Origin: Paracidovorax wautersii
GTDB lineage: Bacteria > Pseudomonadota > Gammaproteobacteria > Burkholderiales > Burkholderiaceae_C
Assembly (NCBI GenBank): GCA_009912175.1
Contig: WNDQ01000004.1
Location: 1 to 64,000, forward strand
Direction of reading: 5' to 3'
DNA: 64,000 nucleotides
Part shown: positions 7,934 to 17,830 of the stretch, piece after piece
Layout of the letters: every line of letters begins with the position of its first letter
Numbering within the stretch: position 1 is the first letter of the stretch
The notes under the pieces: model-generated
Told to the model about the DNA's origin: nothing
Database searches by the model: none
Seen by the model: the letters and a program-made list of their open reading frames with translations, nothing else
Program-made: the position numbers and the translations under genes

Positions 7934-9118
7934 TCAGAGCCGACCGAACGAGACGGCCTCGGTCAGCGCGGTGCCTTCGATCTGGTCGATCAGGCGCATC
8001 AGTGGCTTGAGTTCGATGTAGCGGCTGGCGGTGTGGCGGATGTACTGGGTAAAGCGCGGGGTGTCGGCCAGGTATTTGGGTTTGCCGTCGCGCAGGGTCA
8101 GGCGCGCGAAGATGCCGGCGACCTTCAGGTGGCGCTGCAGGCCCATCCATTCGACGCTGCGGTAGAAGGCGCCGAAGTCGCTGGCCCAGTCGGCGTGGTC
8201 GAGCAGGCCGGCCTTGCGCGCTTTTTCCCAGTAGCGGATGGTGATGTCGATCACCACTTCCTCGTCCCAGCTCAGGAAGGCGTCGCGCATGAGGCTGGCG
8301 ATGTCGTAGGTGACGGGGCCGTAGACCGCGTCCTGGAAATCGAGCACGCCGACCCGCGGGTCGGCTGCGCCGGGCACCATCAGGTTGCGGGGCATGAAGT
8401 CGCGGTGCACGTACACGCGCGGCGCGGCCAGGTTGTCGCGCACGATCAGGGTGAAGGCGTTCTGCAGCACCGCCTGCTGCGCGTCGCTCAGGACCAGGCC
8501 CTTGTGCCGGGCGATGTACCACTCGTCGGGGTAGAGGTTGAGTTCGCGCCGCAGCATGGCTTCGTCGTAGTCGGGCAGCACGCCGGGGCGCGAGGCCTGT
8601 TGCCAGGCGACGAGGGTGTCGAGCGACTGCAGCAGATGCGCGTGGACCGCGGCCGACGGAGCCGGCCGCGGCGCCAGGCCCAGGGGCTTGGCGGCCTGCT
8701 GCGCGATCAACTCCAGCAGCGTCTGGCTGCCCAGGTCGTCGAGCAGCAAAAAGCCGTGTGCCTGGTCCCAGTCCAGGATGCGCGGCACCTTCAGGCCCGC
8801 CTGCGCCATGAGGGCGGCCACCTGAACGAAGGGGGCGCTGTCTTCCTGCGCGGGGGGCGCGTCCATGATGACGAAGCTGGCGGCAGGGCGGGCGCCGGCC
8901 GGGCCGTTCTGTGAAGTTTCGTGAGCGCCGGGAACTGCGGTGGCGCTTGCCGGCTCCATCGTCGCGTCCACCCGAAGGTAACGCCGGAAACTGGCGTCGG
9001 CCGAGGCCAGCCGCACGGATGGTGGGTGCAGGCCATGAAGGGGCGCAATGGTGCGCAGCCAGGTGTCGAAGGCTTGCTGGCGCTGGGCGTCGGCCCAGGT
9101 GACGGCGGTGGATGGCAT
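7934..9118 (-). CDS. amgK: Aminoglycoside-phosphotransferase-fold kinase, probable AmgK (cell-wall amino sugar kinase)
   Basis: A 394-residue APH-fold kinase. Visible motifs are the Brenner catalytic loop VYVHRDFMPRNLMV and the metal-binding GVLDFQDAVYGPVTYDIASLM. Divergent placement from lptD is characteristic of AmgK, the anomeric MurNAc/GlcNAc 1-kinase of peptidoglycan recycling described in Pseudomonas, where it works with MurU to return MurNAc to UDP-MurNAc. An insertion of about 30 residues (around ATMEPASATAVPGAHE) makes it longer than the usual 340-360. The start at 9118 (MPSTAVTWADAQRQQ) is the family N terminus. Substrate is inferred from family and position. An AmpG-like permease at 20-21.5 kb would serve the same recycling route. 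Confidence 0.75.
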   Translation of the reverse strand: MPSTAVTWADAQRQQAFDTWLRTIAPLHGLHPPSVRLASADASFRRYLRVDATMEPASATAVPGAHETSQNGPAGARPAASFVIMDAPPAQEDSAPFVQVAALMAQAGLKVPRILDWDQAHGFLLLDDLGSQTLLELIAQQAAKPLGLAPRPAPSAAVHAHLLQSLDTLVAWQQASRPGVLPDYDEAMLRRELNLYPDEWYIARHKGLVLSDAQQAVLQNAFTLIVRDNLAAPRVYVHRDFMPRNLMVPGAADPRVGVLDFQDAVYGPVTYDIASLMRDAFLSWDEEVVIDITIRYWEKARKAGLLDHADWASDFGAFYRSVEWMGLQRHLKVAGIFARLTLRDGKPKYLADTPRFTQYIRHTASRYIELKPLMRLIDQIEGTALTEAVSFGRL

Positions 9119-9362
9119 GAACGAGAGCGGGTGGACTTCTGAATGGAAAGCGTGTCGAGACAGGCCGCCGCCCAGGCGCGGGGCCGGCCGCAAGGGGCGG
9201 TGGCGAGCGCCCGGCGGCGTCATGGATAATCCATTGTACGAATCGGCGGCGGGCTGCCGGCACCGGCAGCGGCGTTTGGCGCTGGGGCCGTGCAGTGCGC
9301 CGCGGCTTTCCCAGCCCTTGATCACACCTGGTTTTCTTTTGGTGACTCGCATTCCGTCCTCC

Positions 9363-11753
9363 ATGCGCTCTGTTCCCCGGCCTTCACGGTTTCGCTTCGT
9401 GCCCGGCCTGCTGCCCGTGCTGCTGGCCTGGGGGCCGATGGCCGCCCACGCCCAGGCACTGGTCACCCAGCCCGATGCCCCCGCCAGCCCGCTGTCGCTG
9501 CGCCCCAGCGGCCAGTTGCAGGAGCGCCCGCCGCTCGACGAATCGCTGCTGCCGATGTTTGTCTCGGGCGACCGCATGACGGGGCAGACCGAAACGACGA
9601 TGACGATCGAAGGCGAGGCCGAGCTGCGCCGCGGCACGTCCATGATCCGCGCCGACCGGCTCCAGTACGACTCGCGCACCGAGCGCGCGCGCGCCGAAGG
9701 CAATGTGCGCATCAACCGCGACGGCAATACCTTCTGGGGGCCCGAGCTCGACGTCAACGTCAACACCTACGAAGGCTATTTCCGCGAGCCGAGCTACCAC
9801 CTGTCGATCAACGGCGGCAACGGCGACGCCAGCCGGGTCGACTTCATCAACGACAAGGAAGCGGTGGCCCACGACGCCACCTTCAGCACCTGCCGCCGCG
9901 AGCCCGGCCAGACCTGGTCGCCCGACTGGGTGCTGCAGGCCAGCAGCATCGACTTCGACCAGGAAAACGACGTGGGCTACGCGCGCAACGTGGTGATGCG
10001 GTTCAAGGATGTGCCCATCATGGCCGCGCCGGCCATGAGTTTTCCCCTGAGCGACAAACGCAAGACCGGGCTGCTGCCCCCGACCATCGGCCTGGACAGC
10101 ACCAACGGCTTCACCTACAGCCAGCCTTTCTACTGGAACATCGCGCCGCAGTACGACGCGACCATCGCGCCCACCATCATGGCCAAGCGCGGCGTGGACT
10201 GGCGCAACCAGTTCCGCTACCTGGGCGAGAACTACGTGGGCGAGATCCGCTACAACCTGCTGCCCAGCGACCGCATCCGCAACGAGGACCGCTGGGGCCT
10301 GCGCATCAAGCACGACGCGCGCTACGACACCGACCTGCCCGGCGCCTCGCGCATCGGCCTGCACCTCAACTACAACCGCGTCAGCGACAACAACTACTGG
10401 AGCGATTTCACCGACTTCAAGCAAAACGCCTGGACCCAGCGCCTGCTGCCGCAGGACTTCAAGATCGACTGGCGCGACGGTGGCTACTCGGGCCTGCTGC
10501 GCGTGACCAAGTGGCAGACGCTGCAGGCCGACGACTCGGTGATCATCCCGCCCTACAACCGCACCCAGCTGGCCATGCGTTATGCGCAGCGCAACGTGCG
10601 CACCAGCGGGCTGGACGTCGACTTCAGCGGCGACGTCAGCCACTTCTGGGGCGACCGCGCGTTCCTCAACCAGCCCAACGCCGACCGCGGTGTGCTCAAG
10701 GCCCAGGTCAGCTATCCGTGGCGCACGCCGGGCGCCTTCGTCGTGCCCAGCGTCAAGCTGCAGGGCATGGCCTACGAGTTCAACGAGCCGCTGCCCGATG
10801 GCCGGCGCAGCGCCAACGTGACGGTGCCGACCTTCAGCCTGGACAGCGGCCTGGTCTTCGAGCGCGACGCCTCGCTGTTCGGCCGTGCCTATACCCAGAC
10901 GCTGGAGCCGCGCGCCTACTACGTCTACACGCCCTACCGCAACCAGAACTTCCTGCCGGTCTACGACACGGCGGCCAACGACTTCAACTTCGCCTCGATC
11001 TACTCGGACTCGCCCTACTCGGGCAACGACCGCGTGGTCGACAACAACCTGCTCACGGTGGGCGTGACCTCGCGCTTCATCGATCCGGTCTCGGGCGCCC
11101 AGCGCATGAAGTTCGCGCTGGCCCAGCGCCTGCGGTTTTCCACGCAGAACGTCACGCTGCCCGGTGGCGAGCCCAACAGCGACAAGTTCAGCGACCTGCT
11201 CGCCGGCGCCGACATCAACTGGAACGAGCGCTGGAGCACCTACACCACGGTCCAGTACAACTACGACGAAAAGAAGTCGGTGCGCACCACGCTGGGCGCC
11301 GCCTACTCGCCCGGCAACTACCGGCGCGTGTCGGCCTCCTACAGTCTGGACCGCATCAACGCCAGTGAACAGGCCAACCTGAGCTGGCAATGGCCGCTGG
11401 ACGACCTCTGGCGGCGCAAGCCCGATGCCTTCAGTACCGCGGGCGCCGGCCTGGGCGGCGGGCGCATCTACACCGTCGGGCGCCTGAACTACAGCCTCGA
11501 AGACCGCCGCCTGGTCAATACCCTGGTGGGCTTCGAGTACGACGGCTGCTGCTACATCGCCCGCGTGGGCCTGGAGCGCTACCAGACCAGCACCTCCACC
11601 GCCAACAAACGTATCTTGTTCCAGCTCGAATTCGTGGGCTTCGCGCGCGTGGGCTCCGGCGCCATGAGCTCCTTCACCGACAACGTCTCCGGCTACCAGG
11701 TCCTGCGCGACCGCACCAATGTCGCGCCCAGCCGCTTCAGCAACTATGACTAA
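9363..11753 (+). CDS. lptD: LPS-assembly protein LptD (outer-membrane LPS translocon)
   Basis: A 796-residue outer-membrane protein with a signal peptide ending near AHAQA, an OstA/LptA-like beta-jellyroll (about 60-250, with MTIEGEAELRRGTSMIRADRLQYDSRTERARAEGNV) and the large C-terminal barrel. With LptE it inserts LPS in the outer leaflet. The protein has only three cysteines: Cys177 and the Cys729-Cys730 pair. These match E. coli Cys173, Cys724 and Cys725; the equivalent of N-terminal Cys31 is missing, so only one of the two inter-domain disulfides can form. The stop overlaps the surA start by 8 bases, indicating a lptD-surA-rsmA operon. Confidence 0.95.
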   Translation: MRSVPRPSRFRFVPGLLPVLLAWGPMAAHAQALVTQPDAPASPLSLRPSGQLQERPPLDESLLPMFVSGDRMTGQTETTMTIEGEAELRRGTSMIRADRLQYDSRTERARAEGNVRINRDGNTFWGPELDVNVNTYEGYFREPSYHLSINGGNGDASRVDFINDKEAVAHDATFSTCRREPGQTWSPDWVLQASSIDFDQENDVGYARNVVMRFKDVPIMAAPAMSFPLSDKRKTGLLPPTIGLDSTNGFTYSQPFYWNIAPQYDATIAPTIMAKRGVDWRNQFRYLGENYVGEIRYNLLPSDRIRNEDRWGLRIKHDARYDTDLPGASRIGLHLNYNRVSDNNYWSDFTDFKQNAWTQRLLPQDFKIDWRDGGYSGLLRVTKWQTLQADDSVIIPPYNRTQLAMRYAQRNVRTSGLDVDFSGDVSHFWGDRAFLNQPNADRGVLKAQVSYPWRTPGAFVVPSVKLQGMAYEFNEPLPDGRRSANVTVPTFSLDSGLVFERDASLFGRAYTQTLEPRAYYVYTPYRNQNFLPVYDTAANDFNFASIYSDSPYSGNDRVVDNNLLTVGVTSRFIDPVSGAQRMKFALAQRLRFSTQNVTLPGGEPNSDKFSDLLAGADINWNERWSTYTTVQYNYDEKKSVRTTLGAAYSPGNYRRVSASYSLDRINASEQANLSWQWPLDDLWRRKPDAFSTAGAGLGGGRIYTVGRLNYSLEDRRLVNTLVGFEYDGCCYIARVGLERYQTSTSTANKRILFQLEFVGFARVGSGAMSSFTDNVSGYQVLRDRTNVAPSRFSNYD

Positions 11754-13167
11754 CAAGCTTTCTCTTGCCATCCTGGCTTTCTGCATGGCCTGTGCCGCAA
11801 CCGTGGCGCACGCCCAGGGTCTGCGCTCCGGCGGTCTGGGCGGGGGCGCGGCGCCGTCCACCACCACCGGTTTCGGGCTGCCCTCGCTGGGCGCGCCGCC
11901 CGCGGCCAACGTGACGCGCGAGGCCGACTACATCGTGGCCCTGGTCAACTCCGAGCCCATCACGCGCAACCAGCTCGAACAGGCTGTCGCCCGCGTGCGC
12001 CAGCAGGCCGAGGGCCAGCAACAACTGCCGCCCGACCGCGTGCTCTACCCGCAGGTGCTCGAGCAGCTCATCAACACCCGCGTCGAGCTGCAATCGGCCA
12101 AGGACATGGGCATCACCATCAACGACGCCATGGTCGACCAGGTCGCGCTCAACATCGCGCGCCAGAACAACATCAATGACCTGACCGAGCTGCGCCGCCG
12201 GGTCGAGGGCGACGGTATGACCTGGAGCGGTTTCCGCGCCAACCTGCGCGAGCAACTGACCCTGAGCCGCGTGCGCGAGCAGGCCCAGAGCAGCCGCACG
12301 CAGGTGAGCGAGCGCGAGATCGACGACTACCTGGCCGCCCACCGGCAGGAGCAGCAGGCCGCCGCCAACCAGGTCAACCTGGCCCAGATCCTGGTGGCCG
12401 TGCCCGAGAACGCCTCGGCCGACCAGGTCGCCCGGCTGCAGGCCAAGGCCCAGGGCCTGGCCGACCAGGCGCGCCAGCCCAATGCCGACTTCGCCGCGCT
12501 GGCCCGGGCCAATTCCGACGGCAGCGCCGTCGACCGCGAGCAGGGCGGCGCCATGGGCCTGCGCCCGGCCGACCGCTATCCCGACCTGTTCATCGACAAC
12601 ACCCGGTCGCTGCCGGTCGGCGGCGTCGCCGGCCCGGTCCGCTCGGGCGCGGGCTTTCACATCCTCAAGGTGCTGGAGCGCCCGAGCGCGAACGTCAGCG
12701 GCGGCGTGGTCGTCACGCAGACGCACGCGCGCCATATCCTGCTGCGGCCCGATGCCCAACTGACCGAAGCCCAGGCCGTGACCCGCCTGGGGCAGATGCG
12801 CGACGCCATCCTGGCCGGCCGCGCCGACTTCGCCACGCTGGCGCGCCAGCAGTCGCAGGACGGCTCGGCCGCCGAAGGCGGCGACCTGGGCTGGGCCAAC
12901 CCCGGCCAGTTCGTGCCCGAGTTCGAGCAGGCCCTGAACCGCCTCGACGCCGGCCAGATCTCCGAGCCGCTGGTCTCGCGCTTTGGTGTGCATTTGATCC
13001 AGGTGATCGAGCGCCGCCAGGGCACCGTCAGCGAACGCGAGCAGCGCGAATCGGTGCGTGCCATCCTGCGCGAGCAGAAGGCCGACGAGTCCTATTCCGA
13101 ATGGATGCGCGAAATCCGCTCGCGCGCCTTCGTCGAATACCGCAACGCCCCCGGCAGCGCCCCATGA
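11746..13167 (+). CDS. surA: Periplasmic chaperone/peptidyl-prolyl isomerase SurA
   Basis: A 473-residue periplasmic protein with a signal peptide (cleavage near AHAQ), an N-terminal SurA chaperone domain from about residue 60 ([24 protein letters not shown]) and two parvulin domains, at about 205-310 and 322-425. SurA escorts outer-membrane proteins such as LptD to the BAM complex. Its ATG lies inside the last codons of lptD and its TGA overlaps the rsmA ATG, so the three genes are translationally coupled. A Gly-rich stretch ([13 protein letters not shown]) follows the signal peptide. In E. coli pdxA separates surA from rsmA; it is absent here. Confidence 0.94.
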   Translation: MTNKLSLAILAFCMACAATVAHAQGLRSGGLGGGAAPSTTTGFGLPSLGAPPAANVTREADYIVALVNSEPITRNQLEQAVARVRQQAEGQQQLPPDRVLYPQVLEQLINTRVELQSAKDMGITINDAMVDQVALNIARQNNINDLTELRRRVEGDGMTWSGFRANLREQLTLSRVREQAQSSRTQVSEREIDDYLAAHRQEQQAAANQVNLAQILVAVPENASADQVARLQAKAQGLADQARQPNADFAALARANSDGSAVDREQGGAMGLRPADRYPDLFIDNTRSLPVGGVAGPVRSGAGFHILKVLERPSANVSGGVVVTQTHARHILLRPDAQLTEAQAVTRLGQMRDAILAGRADFATLARQQSQDGSAAEGGDLGWANPGQFVPEFEQALNRLDAGQISEPLVSRFGVHLIQVIERRQGTVSEREQRESVRAILREQKADESYSEWMREIRSRAFVEYRNAPGSAP

Positions 13168-13970
13168 GCCGTGCCGACGCGAAGTCGCCGCGCGGTGTGC
13201 GCGGCGGTGGCGGCCACGTCGCGCGCAAGCGCTTCGGCCAGCACTTTCTGTCGGACGCCGGCATCATCGACGGCATCCTGCGCGAGATCGCCCCGCGTCC
13301 GGGCCAGCCCGTGGTCGAGATCGGCCCGGGTTTGGCCGCCATCACCCAGCCGCTGGTCGAGCGCCTGGGGCGCCTGACGGTCATCGAGCTGGACCGCGAC
13401 CTGGCGCGCCGGCTGCGCGAGCACCCGCAGCTCGACGTGATCGAGTCCGACGTGCTTCAGGTGGATTTCACGGCGGTCGCCGCGCGCCTGCAGGCGCCGC
13501 GCATCCGCATCGTGGGCAACCTGCCCTACAACATCTCCTCGCCCATCCTGTTCCATCTGCTCGACCATGTGGCGGTGGTCGAGGACCAGCATTTCATGCT
13601 GCAAAAGGAAGTCATCGACCGCATGGTCGCGCAGCCCGCCACGTCCGACTACAGCCGCCTGTCGGTGATGCTGCAGTGGCGCTACGCGATGGAGAACGTG
13701 CTGTTCGTGCCACCCGAGAGCTTCGATCCGCCGCCGCGCGTGGACAGCGCCGTGGTGCGCATGGTGCCGCTGGCCGAGCCGCCGGCCGTCGATGTGGCGC
13801 TGCTGGGCGAGCTGGTGCAGGTGGCCTTCAGCCAGCGCCGCAAGATCCTGCGCCACACCCTGGGCCGCTGGCTCGAAGCCAAGGGCTACGGCGGTGTCTT
13901 TGACGCCCAGCGCCGCGCCGAAGAAGTGCCTGTGGCCGAGTACGTCGCGCTGGCGCAGGCGGTCGCCTGA
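13164..13970 (+). CDS. rsmA: 16S rRNA (adenine1518/1519-N6,N6)-dimethyltransferase
   Basis: A 268-residue RsmA/KsgA methyltransferase that dimethylates two adjacent adenines in the helix 45 loop of 16S rRNA during 30S maturation. Seen motifs: the N-terminal [13 protein letters not shown]-binding [15 protein letters not shown], the ELDRDLA acidic loop and catalytic [10 protein letters not shown]. The C-terminal helical domain includes [12 protein letters not shown]. The ATG at 13164 overlaps the surA stop (ATGA). A Gly/Arg-rich N-terminal tail of about 20 residues precedes the fold. The intrinsic terminator downstream closes the lptD-surA-rsmA operon. Confidence 0.95.
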   Translation: MSRADAKSPRGVRGGGGHVARKRFGQHFLSDAGIIDGILREIAPRPGQPVVEIGPGLAAITQPLVERLGRLTVIELDRDLARRLREHPQLDVIESDVLQVDFTAVAARLQAPRIRIVGNLPYNISSPILFHLLDHVAVVEDQHFMLQKEVIDRMVAQPATSDYSRLSVMLQWRYAMENVLFVPPESFDPPPRVDSAVVRMVPLAEPPAVDVALLGELVQVAFSQRRKILRHTLGRWLEAKGYGGVFDAQRRAEEVPVAEYVALAQAVA

Positions 13971-14009
13971 CGGCGCTGGCTGCGGCCGCAAAAACAAAAG
14001 CAAAAACAA

Positions 14010-14043
14010 AAGGCCCTGAGCGTGTCGCGCCCAGGGCCTTTGT
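14010..14043 (+). terminator. Intrinsic terminator after rsmA
   Basis: AAGGCCCTG (14010-14018) pairs with CAGGGCCTT (14032-14040) and is followed by TTGTTGTT. It is preceded by an A-rich stretch (AAAAACAAAAG repeats), so it might work in both directions. Confidence 0.85.
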
Positions 14044-14228
14044 TGTTGGTGCTCAACCGCAGCCGTATCAGGCAACGGCCAGCCAGTAGCTGGAGTTGAA
14101 CGGGCTGCTCATGCCCAGCGCCTGGGGCGTGATGTCGACCAGGGTGTCGGTCGGAACCCGTTCGGGTTGGCTGGCGGTGCGGGGGACCTCGATCGCCCGT
14201 TCTGCTTGGTCAGTGTGTGCAGAACGGG
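14044..14228. other. Intergenic region with a perfect inverted repeat after the barstar gene
   Basis: GCCCGTTCTGC (14195-14205) and GCAGAACGGGC (14219-14229) form a perfect 11-bp inverted repeat with a 13-base loop, starting at the barstar stop codon. There is no T run on the minus strand, so it may be an mRNA 3'-end stabilising hairpin rather than a classical terminator. A 60-codon GTG-initiated minus-strand frame (14250-14068) overlaps the end of the barstar gene and crosses this hairpin; I could not link it to any family and do not call it a gene. Confidence 0.5.
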
Positions 14229-14720
14229 CTACAGAAAAGAATAGAAACACCGGAAGGGCACTTTTCGCTCGGCCCAGTAGTCGGCCGCGTCGCGGAAGAT
14301 GTCCAGCAGTTGTTCGCGCGCCTCGGGGTCGAACTTGCCGTAGGCCGGGATCTGTTCGAGCACCACCACGAAGCCAGGCTGGTTGCCGGCCTTGTGGATG
14401 GGGTCGGTCATGCAGTCGTAGAGCGCGTCGAAGTTCTTGCCGAAATGCGGCGGGAACGTGAACTGGCGGGCGATGGCGTCGAGCACTTCGGGCTTGGACT
14501 GGGCGTGCCCAAGGTTGGCGTACAGGAAGTGGTAGCCCTGGCGCACGGCCGTGGCCTGCAGGTCCTGCGGCCGGAAGGCGCGGATCGACTGCACGATGTT
14601 GGGCCGCACGGCCTGCAGCAGGTTGTCGGTCGGCGTGGCCGGGCCTGCCTCGCGCGGCAACGCGGCGTCGGCGGCAGCGGTGCTACCGTTGCTAGGGCGC
14701 AATTTTTCGATAACTAGCAT
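14229..14720 (-). CDS. Barstar-family ribonuclease inhibitor
   Basis: A 163-residue cytoplasmic protein whose C-terminal 100 residues are barstar-like, with PPHFGKNFDALYDCMTD. Asp98 and Asp102 correspond to barstar Asp35 and Asp39, which contact the RNase active site. The N-terminal 60 residues are an extension not found in the 90-residue Bacillus barstar. The ATG at 14720 lies 29 bases inside the 3' end of the RNase gene, so the inhibitor is translated from the same message. It should protect the cell from its own secreted ribonuclease before export. Function is inferred from family and pairing. Confidence 0.85.
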   Translation of the reverse strand: MLVIEKLRPSNGSTAAADAALPREAGPATPTDNLLQAVRPNIVQSIRAFRPQDLQATAVRQGYHFLYANLGHAQSKPEVLDAIARQFTFPPHFGKNFDALYDCMTDPIHKAGNQPGFVVVLEQIPAYGKFDPEAREQLLDIFRDAADYWAERKVPFRCFYSFL

Positions 14721-15096
14721 AGTGGTCACTGGTGTAGTAGCAGGCATCCGGGGTGCGGGGACGCCCTCCGCAGACAATTCTTCGCGCTCCCCGGCTGCGG
14801 ACACCGGGCGTGCGGACCGTGTACTCACGGTAATAACCACGCGGATAGATCGGGAGCAGGCGTTCGCGATTGGCAAACACGCTGCCGTCCTTGTCATGGG
14901 GGAACGGCCCACCTTCCTGAATCAGCGCATACGTCTCGCGCGCCTGGCGGGGCAGCTCTGCGAGCGACAAAACGCTCGTGGCCGCCGCGGCCGGTTCAGG
15001 AAGGGGTTGCTTGGCGTGCCCCACGATGGGGCAGACTGCAAGCAGGGCACATAAAAAACCAGTGAGTCCTAACTTGCGGACGGACGCTCGCAGCAT
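14692..15096 (-). CDS. Secreted guanyl-specific ribonuclease (barnase/RNase Sa family)
   Basis: A 134-residue protein with a signal peptide (residues 1-28, LTGFLCALLAVCPIVGHA) and a microbial RNase domain close to Streptomyces RNase Sa: GPFPHDKDGSVFANRERLLP, YYREYTVRTPGVRSRGARR and YYTSDHYASYRKI. Catalytic equivalents are Glu91, Arg102, Arg106 and His125; Cys109 and Cys119 could form the C-terminal disulfide or a local one. It should cleave RNA after guanosine outside the cytoplasm. ATG 15096 is preferred over an upstream in-frame start at 15141 because it begins a normal signal peptide. Roles could be nutrient scavenging or interbacterial competition. Confidence 0.85.
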   Translation of the reverse strand: MLRASVRKLGLTGFLCALLAVCPIVGHAKQPLPEPAAAATSVLSLAELPRQARETYALIQEGGPFPHDKDGSVFANRERLLPIYPRGYYREYTVRTPGVRSRGARRIVCGGRPRTPDACYYTSDHYASYRKIAP

Positions 15097-15164
15097 GGTG
15101 TCTTTCGCCGGGCACAGTCTCGGGATAACCCGCAATTTCAAGGGCGTTAGTGTGCGCTAAGTCT

Positions 15165-15204
15165 GCCCAAAAAGCAAGCGACTGCTTAATTACTAAGCAG
15201 TCGC
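15165..15204 (-). terminator. Strong hairpin terminator on the minus strand, downstream of maeB
   Basis: GCGACTGCTTA (15178-15188) and TAAGCAGTCGC (15194-15204) form a perfect 11-bp stem with a 5-base loop. Read on the minus strand it is followed by TTGCTTTTTGG, so it should end transcripts coming from maeB before the RNase gene. Confidence 0.75.
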
Positions 15205-15309
15205 TGCAGGGAAGGGGCGAACGGTTTGTGGTGTTTCAGTCGACATGCACCACGATGGGGCGATGTAGTCGCTCCCGTCACGTCCCGAGAGGTCGCCCCA
15301 GGACAAAAT

Positions 15310-15359
15310 GCATCGCCCTGGGGGATCGGGTCACCGCGCAGCGATGGACCGAGGGGCCA
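15310..15359. repeat. Interspersed palindromic repeat, copy A
   Basis: A 50-base unit that is 44/50 identical to 28038-28087. It carries the common core GGGGGATCGGGTCA, a CGCGcaGCGATGG section and CGAGGGGCCA. It ends 3 bases from the maeB stop codon, on the 3' side of the gene. In this copy the outer stem is degenerate (GCCCTGG against CCGAGGGG). Confidence 0.7.
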
Positions 15360-15362
15360 ATT

Positions 15363-17666
15363 TCACTTGGCCACGGTGTTGGCCTCGGCCACGGTCAAGG
15401 CCGTCATGTTGACCAGGCGGCGTACCGTCGCGCTGGGCGTGAGGATGTGCACCGGCTTGCCGGCACCCAGCAGCATCGGGCCGATGGCGATGTTGCCGCC
15501 GGCCGCGGTCTTGAGCAGGTTGTAGGCGATGTTGGCGGCGTCGATGTTGGGCAGCACCAGCAGGTTGGCGCTGCCGGCCAGGGTCGAGTCCGGCATCAGG
15601 CGGCCGCGCGCGGCGGCGTCCAGCGCCATGTCGCCGTGCATTTCGCCGTCGACTTCCAGCCAGGGCGCCTGCGCCTGCAGCAGGCCCAGGGTTTCGCGCA
15701 TCTTGAGGGCGCTGGGTTGGTTGCTGCTTCCAAAATTGGAGTGCGACAGAAGCGCTGCCTTGGGCTTGATGCCGAAACGCATCATTTCCTGGGCGGCCAT
15801 GATGGTGATTTCGGTGAGCTGTTCGGCCGTCGGGTCGTAGTTGACGTGCGTGTCGACCATGAAGATCTGGCGCTCGGGCAGCATCAGGCCGTTCATGCAG
15901 GCGTAGGTCTTGGCGCCGGGCGCATGGCCGATGACCTGGTCGATGTAGGTCAGGTGCAGGTTGGTCACGCCCCAGGTGCCGCAGATCATGCCGTCGACAT
16001 GGCCCTTGTGCAGCAGCATGGAGGCGATCAGCGTCAGGCGGCGGCGCATCTCGATCTTGGCCATGGGGGCGGTCACGCCCTTGCGCATGGTCATCTGGTG
16101 GTAGCTCTGCCAGAAATCGCGGTAGCGCTCGTCGTAGTCGGTGTTGACCACGTCGTAGTCCTGGCCCTCCTTCAGGCGCAGGCCGAACTGGGCGATGCGC
16201 TTGGCGATGATGGCCGGGCGGCCGATCAGCGTCGGGCGGGCGATGTTCTCGTCGACCGCGATCTGCGCGGCGCGCAGCACGCGCTCTTCCTCGCCCTCGG
16301 CGTAGGCCACGCGCTTGGCGTTGGAGGTCTTGGCCGCCGTGAAGATGGGCTTCATCATCGTGCCGGAGGCGTAGACGAAGGACTCCAGCTGCTCGCGGTA
16401 GGCGTCCATGTCCGTGATCGGGCGCTGGGCCACGCCGCTGTCGATGGCGGCCTGCGCCACGGCCGGCGCGATGATGGTCATCAGGCGCGGATCGAAGGGC
16501 TTGGGGATGATGTATTCAGGGCCGAAGACCAGCGGCTCGCCCGCGTAGGCGGCAGCCACCACCTCGCTTTGCTCGGCCATGGCCAGCTCGGCGATGGCGT
16601 AGACGGTGGCGATCTCCATCTCGTCGGTGATGGTGGTCGCGCCCGAATCCAGCGCGCCGCGAAAGATGTAGGGGAAACACAGGACGTTGTTGACCTGGTT
16701 CGGGTAGTCCGAGCGGCCGGTGGCGATCACCGCGTCGTCGCGCACCGACTTGACGTCTTCGGGCGCGATCTCGGGGTTGGGGTTGGCCAGCGCCAGGATG
16801 ACGGGCTTGGCCGCCATCGAGGCCACCATCTCGGACTTGAGCACGCCGCCGGCCGACAGGCCCAGGAAGACGTCGGCGCCGGCGATCACCTGCGCGAGCT
16901 TGCGCAGCTCGGTCGGTTGGCAGAACTGCTGCTTGTCGGGGTCCATCAGCTCGGTGCGGCCTTCGTAGACCACGCCGGCCAGGTCGGTCACCCAGATGTT
17001 CTCGCGCGGCAGGCCGAGCTTGACCAGCAGCTTCAGGCAGGCCAGGGCCGCAGCACCGGCGCCCGAGGTCACCAGCTTGACGTCCTTGATGTCCTTGCCG
17101 ACCACACGCAGGCCGTTGATGATGGCCGCGCACACCACGATGGCGGTGCCGTGCTGGTCGTCGTGAAAGACCGGGATCTTCATGCGCTCGCGCAGCTTGC
17201 GCTCGACGTAGAAGCAGTCGGGCGCCTTGATGTCTTCAAGGTTGATGCCGCCGAAGGTGGGTTCGAGCGCGGCGATCACGTCGACCAGGCGGTCGAGGTC
17301 GTGCTTCTCGTCGACTTCGATGTCGAAGCAGTCCAGGCCGGCGAACTTCTTGAACAGCACGCCCTTGCCTTCCATGACCGGCTTGGAGGCCAGCGGGCCG
17401 ATGTCGCCCAGGCCCAGCACGGCCGTGCCGTTGCTGATGACGGCCACCAGGTTGCCGCGGTTGGTGTAGCGGTAGGCGTTGACCGGGTCCTTGACGATTT
17501 CTTCGCACGGAGCGGCCACGCCGGGCGAATAGGCCAGGGCCAGGTCGTGCTGGTTGGTCAGCTGCTTGGTGGGCGTCGTCGCGATCTTGCCGGCGCGCGG
17601 AAACTCGTGGTATTCGAGCGCGGCACGGCGGAGTTCGGCTCGTTTTTCTTCACTGCTGACGGTCAT
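15363..17666 (-). CDS. maeB: NADP-dependent malic enzyme with C-terminal phosphotransacetylase-like domain
   Basis: A 767-residue MaeB-type enzyme converting malate to pyruvate with CO2 and NADPH. Residues about 1-430 are the malic enzyme part, with the [18 protein letters not shown] segment, [12 protein letters not shown] and the Rossmann [12 protein letters not shown]. Residues about 435-767 resemble phosphate acetyltransferase; in the E. coli enzyme this part is regulatory, responding to acetyl-CoA, rather than catalytic. Length fits the family. It appears to be a single-gene unit ending at a hairpin terminator. Confidence 0.95.
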   Translation of the reverse strand: MTVSSEEKRAELRRAALEYHEFPRAGKIATTPTKQLTNQHDLALAYSPGVAAPCEEIVKDPVNAYRYTNRGNLVAVISNGTAVLGLGDIGPLASKPVMEGKGVLFKKFAGLDCFDIEVDEKHDLDRLVDVIAALEPTFGGINLEDIKAPDCFYVERKLRERMKIPVFHDDQHGTAIVVCAAIINGLRVVGKDIKDVKLVTSGAGAAALACLKLLVKLGLPRENIWVTDLAGVVYEGRTELMDPDKQQFCQPTELRKLAQVIAGADVFLGLSAGGVLKSEMVASMAAKPVILALANPNPEIAPEDVKSVRDDAVIATGRSDYPNQVNNVLCFPYIFRGALDSGATTITDEMEIATVYAIAELAMAEQSEVVAAAYAGEPLVFGPEYIIPKPFDPRLMTIIAPAVAQAAIDSGVAQRPITDMDAYREQLESFVYASGTMMKPIFTAAKTSNAKRVAYAEGEEERVLRAAQIAVDENIARPTLIGRPAIIAKRIAQFGLRLKEGQDYDVVNTDYDERYRDFWQSYHQMTMRKGVTAPMAKIEMRRRLTLIASMLLHKGHVDGMICGTWGVTNLHLTYIDQVIGHAPGAKTYACMNGLMLPERQIFMVDTHVNYDPTAEQLTEITIMAAQEMMRFGIKPKAALLSHSNFGSSNQPSALKMRETLGLLQAQAPWLEVDGEMHGDMALDAAARGRLMPDSTLAGSANLLVLPNIDAANIAYNLLKTAAGGNIAIGPMLLGAGKPVHILTPSATVRRLVNMTALTVAEANTVAK

Positions 17667-17830
17667 GAGGGGGCGGTCTCCACATCAGGGCAATCGGGCA
17701 TTGCCGGGTAGGTCGGAATCTGTAGGGAAAGGCATTGTAGGGGGCGTGACGTTCCCTCTGGAGATGCTGCAATGCAGCAAACAATGCGGATGTCGGATGA
17801 AACGATGCGGGCGGCGTGTGCCGCCGGCGC

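Noticed and set aside
14068-14250. A 60-codon minus-strand frame after barstar as a third gene of the cassette
   Set aside because: It begins with GTG inside the barstar gene, crosses a perfect hairpin and has no recognisable motif.
15150-17711. A very long plus-strand open frame (853 codons) over maeB, and similar antisense frames over lptD, surA and the PTS genes
   Set aside because: They mirror the real genes: high GC at third positions removes stop codons from the opposite strand. The translations are low-complexity (His/Gln/Val/Gly/Arg-rich) and show no family motifs, whereas the minus-strand maeB is clear.
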